Source: Pristionchus mayeri (lineage: Eukaryota > Nematoda > Chromadorea > Rhabditida > Neodiplogasteridae). From it: a stretch of 64,000 bases of DNA. The position numbers and the translations under genes are program-made. Shown here in pieces: positions 36,606 through 49,800 of the stretch. A model generated the notes under the pieces. The model searched no databases. It was not told the origin of the DNA and saw nothing but the letters and a program-made list of their open reading frames with translations. The stretch covers positions 26,831,541-26,895,540 of the forward strand of contig BTRK01000004.1 of NCBI GenBank assembly GCA_036245805.1, read 5' to 3'. Position 1 is the stretch's first letter. Each line of letters begins with the position of its first letter.

Positions 36606-38494
36606 ATGTCTTCCTCCCTCCTCTGTCTCCTCTTCCTTCTTGGATCTGCTTCTTCTCTCCTCGAGGATGCTCCTCTTTCTCCATCTGACTCCCAGGTACT
36701 CCATTCCCTCCATCCCTTCACTCATTCTCTTATTTCCCTCGATGGTTCATCACAGTCTCTCATCTTATTCCTCTCATGCGAATTCATTCAGAGATGTCAC
36801 GAACTCCTTTCGTGATTTGAATACGATTCCTTGATCTCCCCCTCTTTCTCATTTCGTACTATCACTGTGGAATAGTGAGTGAAGTCCTCGAGGGAGGGAA
36901 CTCTTGTCCTTCTGTCGTGTATCAATCATTCTCTTCACTTTCTTCCGAGTCAGAGGAGGAAGCAACGTTGCCACAGTTTGAGTCTCAATTTGCAATGTGA
37001 TTCCCTCCCGAGTCTTTCCTTCCCCCTCTACTTGAACCACCTCCTCCCTCTACCGTAGCCATACAATTGACTGCAATGTTATTGGTCTGAAAGGAGACGA
37101 GAAGATGTTTGTGTCCTTTGATTAGTACACCCCTCAATCTATCTATGTCTCCTTCTTCTTCTTTGGGAGCTGCAAATTATTCATGTGCCTGCAGATATTG
37201 GGGTCTTCCTCTTGTACCTCACGCGTCTCTCCCTCTCCGATAGCCTTCCCTTTGCCTATCAGTAGTCTCCCTCCTCTTCCCTCATCTCCTCATTTCCTCT
37301 ACTCCATTCCTGCATGGACGATCATGGTAATTCCCTCTGGCATCTTCACTTCTCTTCTTCTTCCTTCGCATTCTCATCCCACATTGTTTTCTCGAGTCCT
37401 CTATTCTTTTTTCCCACCAATTGGAGACTGAACTCAACTGTGGATGTGTGACATGTGATCTGTTCCTTCCCCTTGGGAGAGTTCCTCTGCAGTCTTCCCC
37501 CTTGTTCCTCTGCAGTAGAGAGTCATTCCAAAGGATCTTCCACTGATTCCTCATTTGGTAGTGGGAGACAATGAGGGGAAGGGGATGGGACTGTGTGATA
37601 GATGGTGAGAGGAGGAATGAGGGGAAGGGGATGGGACTGTGTGATAGCTGGTGAGAGGAGGAATGAGGGGAAGGGGATGGGACTGTGTGATAGCTGGTGA
37701 GAGGAGGAATGAGGGGAAGGGGATGGGACTGTGTGATAGCTGGTGAGAGGAGGAATGAGGGAAGGGGATGGGACTGTGTGATAGCTGGTGAGAGGAGGAA
37801 TGAGGGAAGGGGATGGGACTGTGTGATAGCTGGTGAGAGGAGGAATGAGGGGAAGGGGATGGGACTGTGTGATAGCTGGTGAGAGGAGGAATGAGGGAAG
37901 GGGATGGGACTGTGTGATAGCTGGTGAGAGGAGGAATGAGGGGAAGGGGATGGGACTGTGTGATAGCTGGTGAGAGGAGGAATGAGTACTGATTGAGTCT
38001 TCCCTTCTCCTTCATTATCTCATTACTACACAAGGACGAAAAGAGAGAAGGGGCAAACAAAGATGATGAGAGGGAAAGAGAGGGAGGAAAGTTAGGAAGG
38101 AGACAATTGGGGATCACGGGGATGGATACATCCTCATTCCATTAAGAGATTTGTGTGATAATTCATGAATGAATCTTCTTCAGCTGCCCGAGGATCTGCG
38201 ACAGAAGATCGTCGAGACGTGCAATTTCCCCTCTGAGAAGATGACTCCTGACCAGTACGACCTCTGCAGTGAGTCCCCCCCTCCCCCCCTCTCCCCCCCC
38301 CCCTCTATCCCCTGGTTGCAGCCCGTCTGGTGGCTCTCTACCGACTGCAGCTTCTGAATGAGGATCGAGAGATGGGAGTGCAGAAGAGGAAGGCGTCGTT
38401 CATTCGTTTCGGGAAGAGATCTTCGTCCCTCGAAGAGGAGATGGACACGCCCCAGAAGAGGAAAGCTTCCTTCATCAGATTCGGACGACGATAG
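36606..38494 (+). CDS. flp-9: FMRFamide-like neuropeptide precursor, FLP-9 type
   Basis: Three exons in phase: 36606-36695, 38184-38268, 38322-38494; 115 residues. Exon 1 encodes a classical signal peptide (MSSSLLCLLFLLGSASS). The spacer region contains two cysteines and 'LVALYRLQLLNED'. Two identical peptides KASFIRFG follow, each preceded by the dibasic KR and followed by GKR or GRR, so both would be released as KASFIRF-amide. C. elegans FLP-9 also has exactly two identical copies (KPSFVRF-amide) near its C-terminus (known), which is why I prefer flp-9 over the other -FIRF-amide genes such as flp-4, flp-5 or flp-8. FLP peptides are secreted from neurons and act on G-protein-coupled receptors. 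The 1.49-kb first intron is unusually long for this window and contains a minisatellite. Confidence 0.8.
37566..37984. repeat. 45/46-bp minisatellite, nine copies
   Basis: Tandem units built around GATGGGACTGTGTGATAG and GAGAGGAGGAATGAGG. Most units are 46 bp; at least three are 45 bp through loss of one G in the GAGGGGAAGG block. The first unit is slightly divergent (GATAGATGG). It lies inside intron 1 of the FLP precursor and keeps a minus-strand frame open by chance. Confidence 0.95.
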
Positions 38495-41390
38495 ATACTT
38501 CCCAATCCTTTTCGATATCCGAATCTATCGTCTAAACCCCTCGATCCCCCTCTCGATCTCATCTCGGGTAGGATTCTCCTCCCCTTCCCCGTGATCTCCC
38601 ATCGGTTATCATTCACCCTTCCACTCTCCCCTCTCTTCATCTGAGTGAGTGAGTTCCCATTCTAGACCCGTGAGATAAACATTTTCCTCGTTTTTCAATC
38701 GGTTCGTCTCATGTATTTTTACACATACAAATGAGGGTCGAACCAGAGGCAACGAGGGCAAATGAGGAGAAGAACGAGAAGAAATGATGTCACCCACCAA
38801 TTCTTCCCTTTAAACTTAGTTTCAACGGAATCAGCAGAAAGAAGTCTAACTGCCATTATTCGTTTTTCGGGGGCGAAGAGAGAGGGAAGAAAGTGATTTG
38901 CATCGGGATCCAAGGGTGATCCAGAAGGGAGAAGAGAGAAGAGAGTGATTGAGATGCTCGGAGTAGTGGAGAGAGAGAGAGAGAGAGAGAAGACAGCCAG
39001 TCAAGAGAGGGGATGGGGCGGAACTGATGGACAGAGAGACAAGGAGGAAGCATTTTCCATCGACGGAAGACAACTCCTTGATCTACCCCTCCCTCCCCTT
39101 CTCCCCCCCCCCTTCCTCCTCTCTCGAATCCATCGGACATTCATTGCTCGCCCTCGTAACCAGTTGGGAGTCAATGAGGAAAACGGGGCTTGGAATGGGA
39201 AATATCATAAAAGGGTTGGCTGGTTATGGGAGTGGAAGCACATATTGCAGACGACGTCGAACGATGAAGCCATTCGAGTCCCAGAAAGGGAATGATTGTA
39301 TGGCGATACAAGTGAGAAGATACAAAACTCCCTCCCAGCAGTTTCCCCCCTTCCTTCGTCTCCCATTACAGTAGTCGTCACTTCTCTCACATAACTCGTC
39401 TCTCTGAGAACATTTGATCTGTCGTCCCTTCCCTCTCCGAAACTCCATTCGTTCCCTCCCAAAGTGTCTTCAACAATAAATCAACAATTAGTAATGAGTC
39501 TTATTGTAATGAGTCCCCTCCTCATTCATTCGTTCCTTTCTCATAACGAGATTCGTCATGGAGTTCGGAATGAAAAGCGAGTGCAAGCAGAGAATAAATC
39601 AGAGGAAGTGTCTTCGAATTCCCATGAGAGTCTCACGAAACACTATTCAATTGATGGCAGTCTCATTCCTTTCCATTCTCTTGCCGTGAAAGGAGTGAGT
39701 GAGAGGGGAGGGACATCCACAGATTTATCATATGTGGAGGGCAGTCGAAGCGAACAAAACGTCATGGGATGGGAGAAAGCATGAGGGATTGAATGAAAAC
39801 AATGAAGAAAGTGAGGAGGAAGAGGGATTGAGATGCATCCTCACAGTCTACGTATATTTATTATGAACAACCCGTAAACACCAAAAGAGCACACGTTTAG
39901 TTATCGATCGAAGCTTCGTCCACCGTATTCCGAAGGTCGACTTCGATAGTCCGTTGATTCCATTCAGCGATGGAATCGTCGAATGGGAGAGGGAGAGAGA
40001 TTAGAAGAGAGTGAGAGGAAGAGAGAGAACTAGGAAGGATCACTCCTGCAATTCATTCAATACCTTCCCTTCTTCCATCCTTCATCGCCCTTCTCATGTT
40101 CACCCTCTGGTCCACTCCTTCTCATTAGTCTGCTAGTCTAAGCTGATTAGTAGAGAGTGCCCCTCTTCCTCTTATGCATTCTACCGTATTCATTCAGGAG
40201 GGGAAGTGATGTCATCTGCCAACTCGAAGAAGAGTTGCTAGTCTCGTGACTACTGTCTCCACTCCTCATCTCCCGTCGATCTCCTCCAGTCTCCCTCTCT
40301 ACTTCATTCTCTCACCCACAGAGTGGAGAGAGACTGGGGCAGATTCTAATCCCGCCCTCTGCCCTTCCTTCCAATTAATTCAAATCTCTACAAGTCTCCC
40401 GATTGACGGAGAGGGAGGACAACCACGAGCTTGCATAGAAAGAAGAAGAAGAAGAAGTTAGAGTTGGCAGAGGGGCAACTAATCCCCCGTGTACAGTACC
40501 CCTCCTTCCCCTCTTAGACCCTTCTCCATCTTGAACTTCACTCCTTTTCAATTGTTAGAACTGGATGAAATCGCACGGACGTTCGTGCTTTCAGGTTTCG
40601 TTTCATGTCAAAAGGACGCAAATGAGATTGAGTGTCGTAGGAGGGAAAATTGGATAAGGATGAGAGAAGAGAGATGAGAAAAGTAGAGAGAGAGGAAGGG
40701 AAGGGTTCAGATCGGAAGAGGAAATCAACTCGATTCAGAGAGAGAAGACTGAATTTGCAGCAGTTCGCTAGATGGCTTATCAGGGAGGAGGAGGGGGGAG
40801 GGGGGGGGGGGGTGATCGAATGCAGAGAGTCCGAGTTCATCTTCTCCCTATCCACAATCTGTCAAATTCCTTCACACACGCGACTACGAAATGTGTGCGA
40901 ATATGACGCATGTGAGACAGTCTACCGAAGATCCCGCCCTCTCCCCCTCTCAACTATTCCTTCCTCCTCAATTGAGAAGAAGTGTAGACATAATACAGTC
41001 TTTACAAGTGCGTCGAAGCGGAAAATTGGCGAGGTTCGTAATAAGCCGTGAGAGAGAGGACGAGACTTCTTTGTATGGCAGTGAGGAGACAGTCCACACT
41101 CAATCGTCCCTTCCCATCAACATCTTTCGTGAATCCATTCATCCCCTCCCTCTGCCCTTGGAAGAGTTCCCAGTAGACGTGCCATCGCTTGAGACATCCC
41201 CCCCCCCCCTCCATCAGACGTCAGAATGGACTCACGAAGAGATCTCAACTGAGGGAAGAAGGAGACTATCTCAGACGGAAGATTCTCCCCAAGGGAGAGA
41301 GTAGATGACTCTGAGTTACTTCATTATTTCACATTCACAACAAATAAACGTACCCTCTCCTCTTCCCCCATGATCAGCTTCCTTCTTCAG
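38495..41390. other. Intergenic interval rich in low-complexity DNA
   Basis: About 2.9 kb between convergent genes. Several GA/CT- and poly-G/C-rich patches (for example near 39100 and 40792-40812). An open frame at 40891-41304 on the plus strand has no recognisable motif or splice support, so I leave it uncalled. Confidence 0.4.
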
Positions 41391-41439
41391 TGGGAGTAGG
41401 AGTAGCAGCGAGATACTCATCTCAATTGGATCACCTCAC

Positions 41440-43517
41440 TCCCATCCACCCTCACTTCCACTCTTTCTCTTACCTCTTTTCCCTCCTCCTCCTCCTCTTC
41501 TTCTTTCTCCTCTTCTTCCGATTCCTCCTTCTCCTCCTCCTCTTCTATCTTCACTTCCTTACTCTTCCTCATCTTCTTCTTATTCCTTCAATCAATATCC
41601 CTTCCGTTGTGATGGATGTTCTTCCCTCACTCTTTCCTCTCCGTTCTTCTCCAATGACCCGTCTTCACATGCTTCGTCAATGCCTCTTCACTCTCCATTC
41701 GCTCGTTGCAATATCCACACCTCAAGAGGATCTCTCTCTCTTTCCCTCATTGATCATTCTCCTGAGTGTACCTTATCTCTTCGTGTTCATCCCTCGCGTG
41801 ATCTCTCCTCTCGATGGGAGTTCTCAATTCCTCTCTGCAGTATTCACAACGAGAGATCAAGAAGTGGCGAGAGAGGAAGTGACGATCCAACTGGAGTGAA
41901 TCATGAGGGGGAGGAAGGAGGGGGGAGGGGGATCAGTCCGTTCTACTCTCTCAGAGTACAAACCCTATCAGTCACATCATCAATTGGTGCAGACAAAATG
42001 AGGAGAAAAGAATGGGAGCAGTTCATTCTTTGGCTGTTTTAATAGAGCGTAAATATTCCCTTTTAGAGAAGACAGTGAATCGAAAATGAACAGCTCTCCA
42101 CACATCAAAGTTTGAAGTGAAGTAGATGACCTGTGTACGCTGATTGAAGTGGATTGAGCAGTGGATGCAAGTGAATGGAGAGGAGGAGGAAGGGAGGGAA
42201 GAGGGAGGAGTGTCTGAAATGAACTGTCTTCCCTTTCTACCACCCCTCATCACTGAACCTCCACCCCCAACTCCATTTCTGAGAGGTCATGGAATACTAA
42301 ACATTCGACTCAAAACAGTAAAAGTAGGAATCAGTGAGATATTCATTGAGTTTGTTTACATTGAAGTAATGCTTCTCACAGACGACTAGTTGTTAATTAG
42401 TATGGACTGACGTTTGTTCCTCTCGTGTTCCTTCATCGCCAATCTTCCATTCACACTCTCCCCACATCGAAGACAACGACGAAGCACGTGATTGGACTAC
42501 GAAGAGAGAGAAGAATGAACTACCCTCCAACTCACCTCCCGATGTCTCTTCAACTGATTATTAGTCGAGAAGTTAGCACCACAGAAGGCACAGATAATGA
42601 TGGGGATGTGGAGTTGATCGTGGAGAGGACGAAGAGGAGGAGAACTGAGAGAGGAGAAGAATGGATGAGGGATGAGAGACTCACTTGGAGGAGTTACCTC
42701 GTGATGAGAGAGAAGGATCGGGGGCTGGACCGTGTACTACTGAAAGAAGGAAGTGAGAAGAGAGGAGGGGGGGGGGAGATACCCTCATCGTCCCTTCCTC
42801 GAACACGCTCCATCTCTTCATCTATATCCTCCACTCGCTCCTGCATATTCATTTGCAGCGTTAATTGCGTGTGAATTCATTTGCATGTAATCATGTGAAA
42901 TAAACAATAGTCGAATGAATAATATAAATTATTTTACAAATACGGAAAGATGGTGTTGTGAGATTAACTCTAGCAGATCATTCACCTCTCGATGTTTCCT
43001 TCCCATGTGAGTTACTAGATGGGCCTTCTGCATGAACGAGAGGGAACAGAAGGGGCACGACCTCAAAATATTCATTCTCTCGCGTTATTTCGGACAAGTA
43101 CTGTAGCGAGACAATTGCATGGGACGGATCGATTGGCACTTACCAATCTCTTACATTGAAATGGACCACTTGATGGCGAGTGAGATGGGAGAGACGGGGG
43201 AAATGCTGTGATATACGAGTCTTTCCTTACAGTAATCTCTACAGTACCTTCCCACACACTCCACACGTCAACTTCCCCACGGGTTCACGACGCTTCGCAT
43301 TCTCGTGCATTCTGGTCACATGTTTACGGAGATATCTAATGAGAGATCGAATGAAGTCTCGCCACTAGGAATGGCCAGTCAATAACTATTTATAATGAAA
43401 AATCAATGTCAAAGAACTGTCTGCTAAAAAATGTCTTCCTCACCGCTCCTCCGCGAATGACTTGCTGCACTGCTCACAGCTGAACTCTCCTCCTCTTTTC
43501 CTGCCCTTCCCACTCAT
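41440..43517 (-). CDS. Multi-C2H2 zinc-finger protein
   Basis: Start MSGKGRKRGG at 43517. First exons 43444-43517, 43248-43335 and 43155-43205 are in phase and give fingers 'CEQCSKSFAEERYLRKHVTRMH' style (C-x2-C-x12-H-x4-H) and 'CGVCGKHFPRLSHLTRHQ'. Further fingers downstream: near 43000-43068 (CPFCSLSFMQKAHLVTH), 42545-42605 (CAFCGANFSTNNQLKRH), 42090-42160 (CIHCSIHFNQRTQ), 41776-41860 (CEYCREELRTPIERRDH) and about 41655-41730 (CGYCNERMESEEALTKH). A Glu-rich acidic segment near 41480-41570 follows the fingers. Probably a nucleic-acid-binding regulator; the target is unknown. Later exon borders are approximate. It lies about 330 bp after the atg-7 stop, same strand. Confidence 0.75.
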
Positions 43518-43842
43518 CTGACAATGAATCCCATCCAATTTTGTTGATCTTCGTAAGGACATGTATTTCGTACTGATAATTGAACAGAAGAGTGTTTATT
43601 GTAACATTTTGCTGAATACTTTTATCGGACCATGGAAACACCGAATTGGGGACGTAATACAAAAATTGCAAAAACCTAAGTGAAAGAGCAGAATCCTGAC
43701 AGAACCATGAAATTGATTCAACCCATCATGAAAAGGCCATCAACGTGAAAAAATACTCTGAAAATGCGTTAGGCTATCGAATCGTTATATTTACAGATAC
43801 AACTCAATGAATTCGATATACTTTTGTACACAGTATACATGA

Positions 43843-46800
43843 TCAGAAGTCGTCATCACTGACGTCAATCTGAATGTCGTCCACTGAGGCCTGGAGGAGG
43901 TCCAATCCAGAGATCTCCTCCAGAACACGGGGAGAATTGCAGGCAGAGATTACGAGGGAAGATCCCCTGCAATGGAATCAGTTACCCCCTCCCCATCCCC
44001 TCTCCTTCCTCCCTCACCTCTCTCGGAATGCTTCTCTCATCGCCTCTCCACATGCTATGCATCTCTCAAACCGTCTCACACACGGAGTCATCGAATTGAA
44101 TCGGGAAACGTATCCCCTGATCTAAACATATATACTCGGTCATAGCGATCGTATAAACGGGGTTATAAACCGATATCAAAGGCATAGGATGCCGTATTCG
44201 TAAAGATCAGACAATTCGGGGAGGTTCCGGAATAGCAGTATTTCAAAAACATGGTGTCCGGGGTAGTTTTTAATGCTGATGACGATGGCCGGCTTCATTT
44301 TGCATAAGTGACCTCTACTGAAGTGTTATGACACCCTTTGAAATAGTGAAATTTCCGGAAATTTTGAACGATCGCGATATTTCGTGGCTCTACAAACTTG
44401 AAAATTGTTTTCATGGGGTAATTTTTCATTCTCTTCACGGTGGAATACTCAAAATCATCGTTTGTAATTGCCTTCACTTGTTTTCAAACAGGATCTATGC
44501 TTAAAACTCAAAACTAAACGGCGCCATTTTGTGTGCTTGTAGATTTCCCAGTGCACAGGCCAGAATCCAATTTTTATGCAAATTCTAAGTATGGGATTTT
44601 GACTTATGATCATTTGCATATTTTCAATTCAAAGTATTCGCGTTTCTTGAACCAGTTGCCAACGAATAAGAGGATTAGTGTCTTTCTAACGGGTACAACC
44701 GTTACGGCTCACAATCAGTGGTTAGGCTTCAGCCTTTGACCCGTCAGGTCGATGGTTCTTTTCCCGACAGCGTCCAACTTTTGCAACTTTTTTCTTTCAT
44801 CCATCCTTATCTTTTTCTTTCCTTTAAAATAAAAGATCATACATTCTGAACTTGAAAACAACTGAAGAAATCAAAGACCTGAGAAAATAAACGATCATTT
44901 GCATATTTTCAATTCAAAGTCTTCGCGTTTCTCGAACCAGTTGCCAACGATCAACTCTGGTGTAGTCGCACAAGTTGTAAACAAGTGCAAAACAAGTATA
45001 GAACAAGTATGTGGATAAGTTGTAAACAAGCACCCATCTCCCTACGCTCAAACTGTTTTACAACTTGTTTTTCTCGGTTGCTTGTTTACAACTTGTAAAC
45101 TTATCACTTGTTTGCAATTTGTAAATTTTATTACTTGTTAACAGCTTGTAAACTCTATTTAGCGTAGTGAGAGGGGTGCTTGTTTACAACTTGTGCACAT
45201 ACTTGTTCTATACTTGTTTTGCACTTGTTTACAACTTGTGCGCGCACACCAGAGTCGATGAATGGCACATACCGAAAGTGATAACCGCATTCCTTGATAA
45301 GGATAGGGCAATGAGTGATATCTGATTACAGTACCCCTCAATGCCGTGATGGAGCATGTGTATGCAGCAAGTGCGCGAAACACGTGTGCGACTTCGAGAA
45401 GAGAGGTGATTCTCGATTGGAGTGAGAGTGGAAGAGAGGAGATTGCAGGCGAATGTGGATGGAGTGATCTACGTACAGTCTCTCCACACTTCTTGTGCGC
45501 GCACACCAGAGAAGAGGGTTAGTGTTTTTCTAAAGGACAAATCCGTTATGGCTCAATTGGTTAAGCCTCAGCCTTTGACCAATCAGGTAATGGGTTCTAT
45601 TCCCGCCAGTGTAGATCTTTGGCAACTTTTGCTTCCATCCATCTCTATCTTTTTATTTCTTTTAAAATGAAAGTTCATGCGTTCCGAACATGAAAAAAAT
45701 CTTTAAAAAGAGGTCAAGTACTTGAATTACTCCTTTTCCATTCAACATTTTGAAACTTTGATAGTTTATTTTCTCAGGTCTTTGATTTCTTCAGTTGTTT
45801 TCAAGTTCAGAATGTATGATCTTTTATTTTAAAGGAAAGAAAAAGATAAGGATGGATGAAAGAAAAAAGTTGCAAAAGTTGGACGCTGTCGGGAAAAGAA
45901 CCATCGACCTGACGGGTCAAAGGCTGAAGCCTAACCACTGATTGTGAGCCGTAACGGTTGTACCCGTTAGAAAGACACTAATCCTCTTATTCGTTGGCAA
46001 CTGGTTCAAGAAACGCGAATACTTTGAATTGAAAATATGCAAATGATCATAAGTCAAAATCCCATATTTAGAATTGCATAAAAATTGGATTCTGGCCTGT
46101 GCACTGGGAAATCTACAAGCACACAAAATGGCGCCGTTTAGTTTTGAGTTTTAAGCATAGATCCTGTTTGAAAACCAGTGAAGGCAATTACAAACGGTGA
46201 TTTTGGGTATTCCATCGTGTAGAGAATGAAAAACTACCCCAGGAAAACAATTTTCAAGTTTGTAGAGCTACGAAATATCGCGATCGTTCAAAATTTCCGG
46301 AAATTTCACTATTTCAAAGGGTGTCATAACACTTCAGTAGAGGTCACTTATGCAAAATGAAGCCGGCCATCGTCATCCGCATGAAAAACTACCCAGGGCA
46401 CCATGTTTTTGAAAAATTGCTGTTCCAGTGTTTGTCCGAGCCTTAGGAATACGGCGTCATAGAAATATTTTTTACAATGAAATAACTTCTATTATAGTAA
46501 TTGGGAGTCAAAATAGCATGTTGTATTAGGTGAAAAATAGCAACAACCACAGAGAATATCTTGAAAATAAAATGTGCGAGCATGAGTATTTCAAAAAGAG
46601 TGTAATAGTGAGTGGGTGATACCTGATGGGGAGCAGCTCCCAGCAGTCCCGTCTCCTCCTCCCCCGAGTGGTTACTCTCCCCACTCCAAGCAGGAGCACG
46701 CAGGGGATCAGAGTGCTGCAGAACAGACGCCAGCAACTCAACTGCCAGACCAGACGCGATCTAAATATTCCATGAACATATTTAAACGATTAAAGTTTCG

Positions 46801-49800
46801 CTAATATCCTGCCACATGCCACCCCTTTCCACCCAGCTCGCTGTGATCGAGCCTGAAGACCGACCTACTCTTCCCTATTCTTGCCTCAACGGCTATTAAT
46901 ACTGTAGGTGATAACTATTAAAGATTAATATAATCATTAATAAAATAAAGTATATTTTCCATTCACTTCATTCAGATCACCTGACTCAATCCTGGCCGTG
47001 CGACAGTGCACTGCTGGTCGAGTGTCCTCTCTGCCATCGAATTGCCCGGTGCAGTCACCTGTAAGGCAGTGACCTCCCCTTCCACTCTCAATCCAAGACC
47101 CCCTTCAACCCTCCCTCACTCACATCACTGCAGAAGTAGCATCCCAATTGGGAGGCATTCACCAGTCCTCTCAGAGGTCTCCCTCCCTCCTCCCTCTCCA
47201 CTCTTCCCTCCTCTGTCACTCCATGCCGAATGACCACGTAGTTGTCGAATCCCAGAGCCACTGAGAAGCACAACTGAAAGAGGTGAGGAGAAGAGAGATG
47301 AAGATGATTGCATACCTTCCCAATGGTAGATGCCATCAGAGTTGGCAGCCAACGAGCCTCCCTCGAATCGAGGAGAAGGAAGATGACGTCGTGAGAAGCA
47401 ATGAGGGAATGGAGAAGAGAGACGGAAGAATCGATGGAGGACTCGGCTGAAAGAATGTCTCTCCATTCAATCATTCTCTCTCTCCCTCTAGTGAGTGACT
47501 GACCGTTCTGATCGATAGTGTGGCCAGGCATGGGGATGGTCATCTCGACAGCATTCGCATCCATGGCGGGGAAGATTCGACGGAGGGATGCAGCTGCCAC
47601 TTCCGCCTTCTTCCTCCCCTCACGAGCATCCTCGAACTCCGATAGAGACTGTCTGCACAATTCATTCAGAGAATAGGAAGACGTCTCGAGACAATGTACC
47701 TCACGGGGTTACTGTAGGAGACGACTCCATTATCGACGAAAGTGATCGTTCTCACTCCCCATCCGATCAACGAACGAGCAACGTTGCACCCCAGAGTACC
47801 TGAGGGAAGGACCATTCATTTACCACGACAAAGACGGATATTGCGTGCAAGGAGTAAGCGAGTCACCTGCTCCAAGCAGTAGACATTTCAGTTGCGAAAA
47901 CTTGCAAGTTTCCAATTGAGGCACGAGTCTCCATTTGATGAGAGACACGTTCAAGTCCACTGCTTGTTCCATCAACCTCAACATTTACCACGTTACATCA
48001 TTCATATTTCAGAAACTTTGGACCTCGTTTCCATGTCTGTTTTACTCTATTCGACACTATCTTATGCTGCTTTGTCAATATGGCATATGCAGTAAGCGCT
48101 CTTTCTTTGTATCCAAGTATTAAGATTACAACAAATAAATTATGTGATTCAGAAATATGAAATCTATTCAGCAGATTCACAACCTAATTTTGCCAGCACT
48201 TCTAATGATACTTGAATTACATTCTAAAATTTTCTAATTAGATTGAAAACGATTTGCGTAAGTAAAGGTACTTCGCGAATAGGTTTATGCAAGTTAGGGT
48301 CACGATTATGGTAAATTCAGAAGGGGGCAAAGCCTGGTTCCTCAACTGCACTTGACACACAACATTATTCGTGAATTAACTACAAGCTTTGCGTAGATAA
48401 TTTGTTATTATTTTTACTTTGTAAGCGATATACGGTACACGGCCCGTTAAACAGTGAAAAGAGAGTCCGGTCAGACAACCGCGTTGCTTCCGTGACGCAT
48501 GTAATTTTAGGCTGTCTATTTCCCGGCCTGGCTCTGGGTTTTTTTCAACGGCGGGATTGAGTTAATTGTCTTTCTTTTGTTAATTACTATTATTAATTTG
48601 TCATACTAGCAGAAATGTTGACCGCTATCGTTGCCGCCAACAGCTCATACTTAGGTAGCAAGCAAATTATCTCGATTTCAAATGTTATCACCCATTTTGC
48701 AACTTCGCTATTTTCTGCTGAAATTCACTTGTTTTGATCTTTATTGAATCTATAGTTGAGACTAATTTTTATTACTAGCAGAAATCAGTTACTACATACA
48801 TCTAAGCTTGTATTGATGTAAAAGTGGCGCTCTCAACTATATTAATTTAAAAGTTATCACGTTTCGCGCGTGTGTATGTCGTTGAATTTTTTATTGAGTT
48901 TGTCGTAGACTTCGATCTGCCTTGAACGTATACTTTCTTGAATCAATTTATTTAAGCAGAAAGAAGTCACTACATCCATTTAAGCTTCCGTTCCCATAAT
49001 ATTGACACTCTCATTTATACACATTTAAAAGTTATCACGTTTCGCGCATGAACATCTCGTGAATTTAATCGAGTTTCTAATAGACTTTGAGATTACCAGA
49101 ACGTATTTCTTCTTCAATGCTTATATATAAGAACATATATTTTAATTGCCATTTAATCAGAAATTTCTCGTTGTAGACCGGGTTCACATGGCTCCCGTCA
49201 AGCGAGGGAAGAGGAGAGCACGCGAGCGAGAGCGTCGGAAGCCGTGAATATTTATTTATTTAGAGATAGATTTAGCTACTAGGGAATTCGGTCAACGATG
49301 TGTATTGTGTTACTATATTGTATTTGTGTTTAATGTTTGCTTTTCAGGTCAGGCCCCGATGAAGCGATGGATGTCGACGACGAGGCAGCAGTCGTCTTTG
49401 AGGAGGAGGAGGAAGAGGCAGGCGAGTTTCCTTTTCGATCAGCAATGGACTACGTCGATGGAGCGGATAGCGATACCAGGAAAAGTCTCGAAATAGAAGT
49501 GTCATCACTCAGAAATGAGAGGTCGATTCTTCTCGAGTGCTTGGATCGGTTAACAGATGCTCTAGGACTAGACCATAGTTACTCTAGCGGATCCACTCGA
49601 GAGAGAGGAGATGCTATTGTAAATGGTGTGCACGGACTGCAGCGCGAGTTGCAAGATGTGCGCGCCAGAGAGTGCGTACTCAAGCGGACACTTGAGGAAG
49701 CTATTACCGGTGAACGTGAGCTCTCGCGCAAGCTTGAGATTGCGATTTCTAGTAATAGTGGAGTCGAGCGAATGCTTGAGGAAGCGCACGATGACGTTCG

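Noticed and set aside
37551..38117. A 188-residue minus-strand protein with Ser/His/Pro repeats
   Set aside because: It is the minisatellite read in a frame kept open by mixed 45- and 46-bp units; there is no codon or splice support.
45159..45506. A minus-strand 115-residue protein resembling part of the 23-24 kb gene
   Set aside because: It is the captured 238-bp fragment plus MITE sequence, not an independent gene.
46443..46741. Loss of the atg-7 3' end through the foldback insertion
   Set aside because: The missing C-terminal exons (44018-44121 and 43843-43966) were found beyond the foldback in the correct phase.
47998..48180. A conserved small protein shared with 61057-61239
   Set aside because: The similarity is explained by the duplicated DNA block, and both frames overlap non-coding duplicate sequence.
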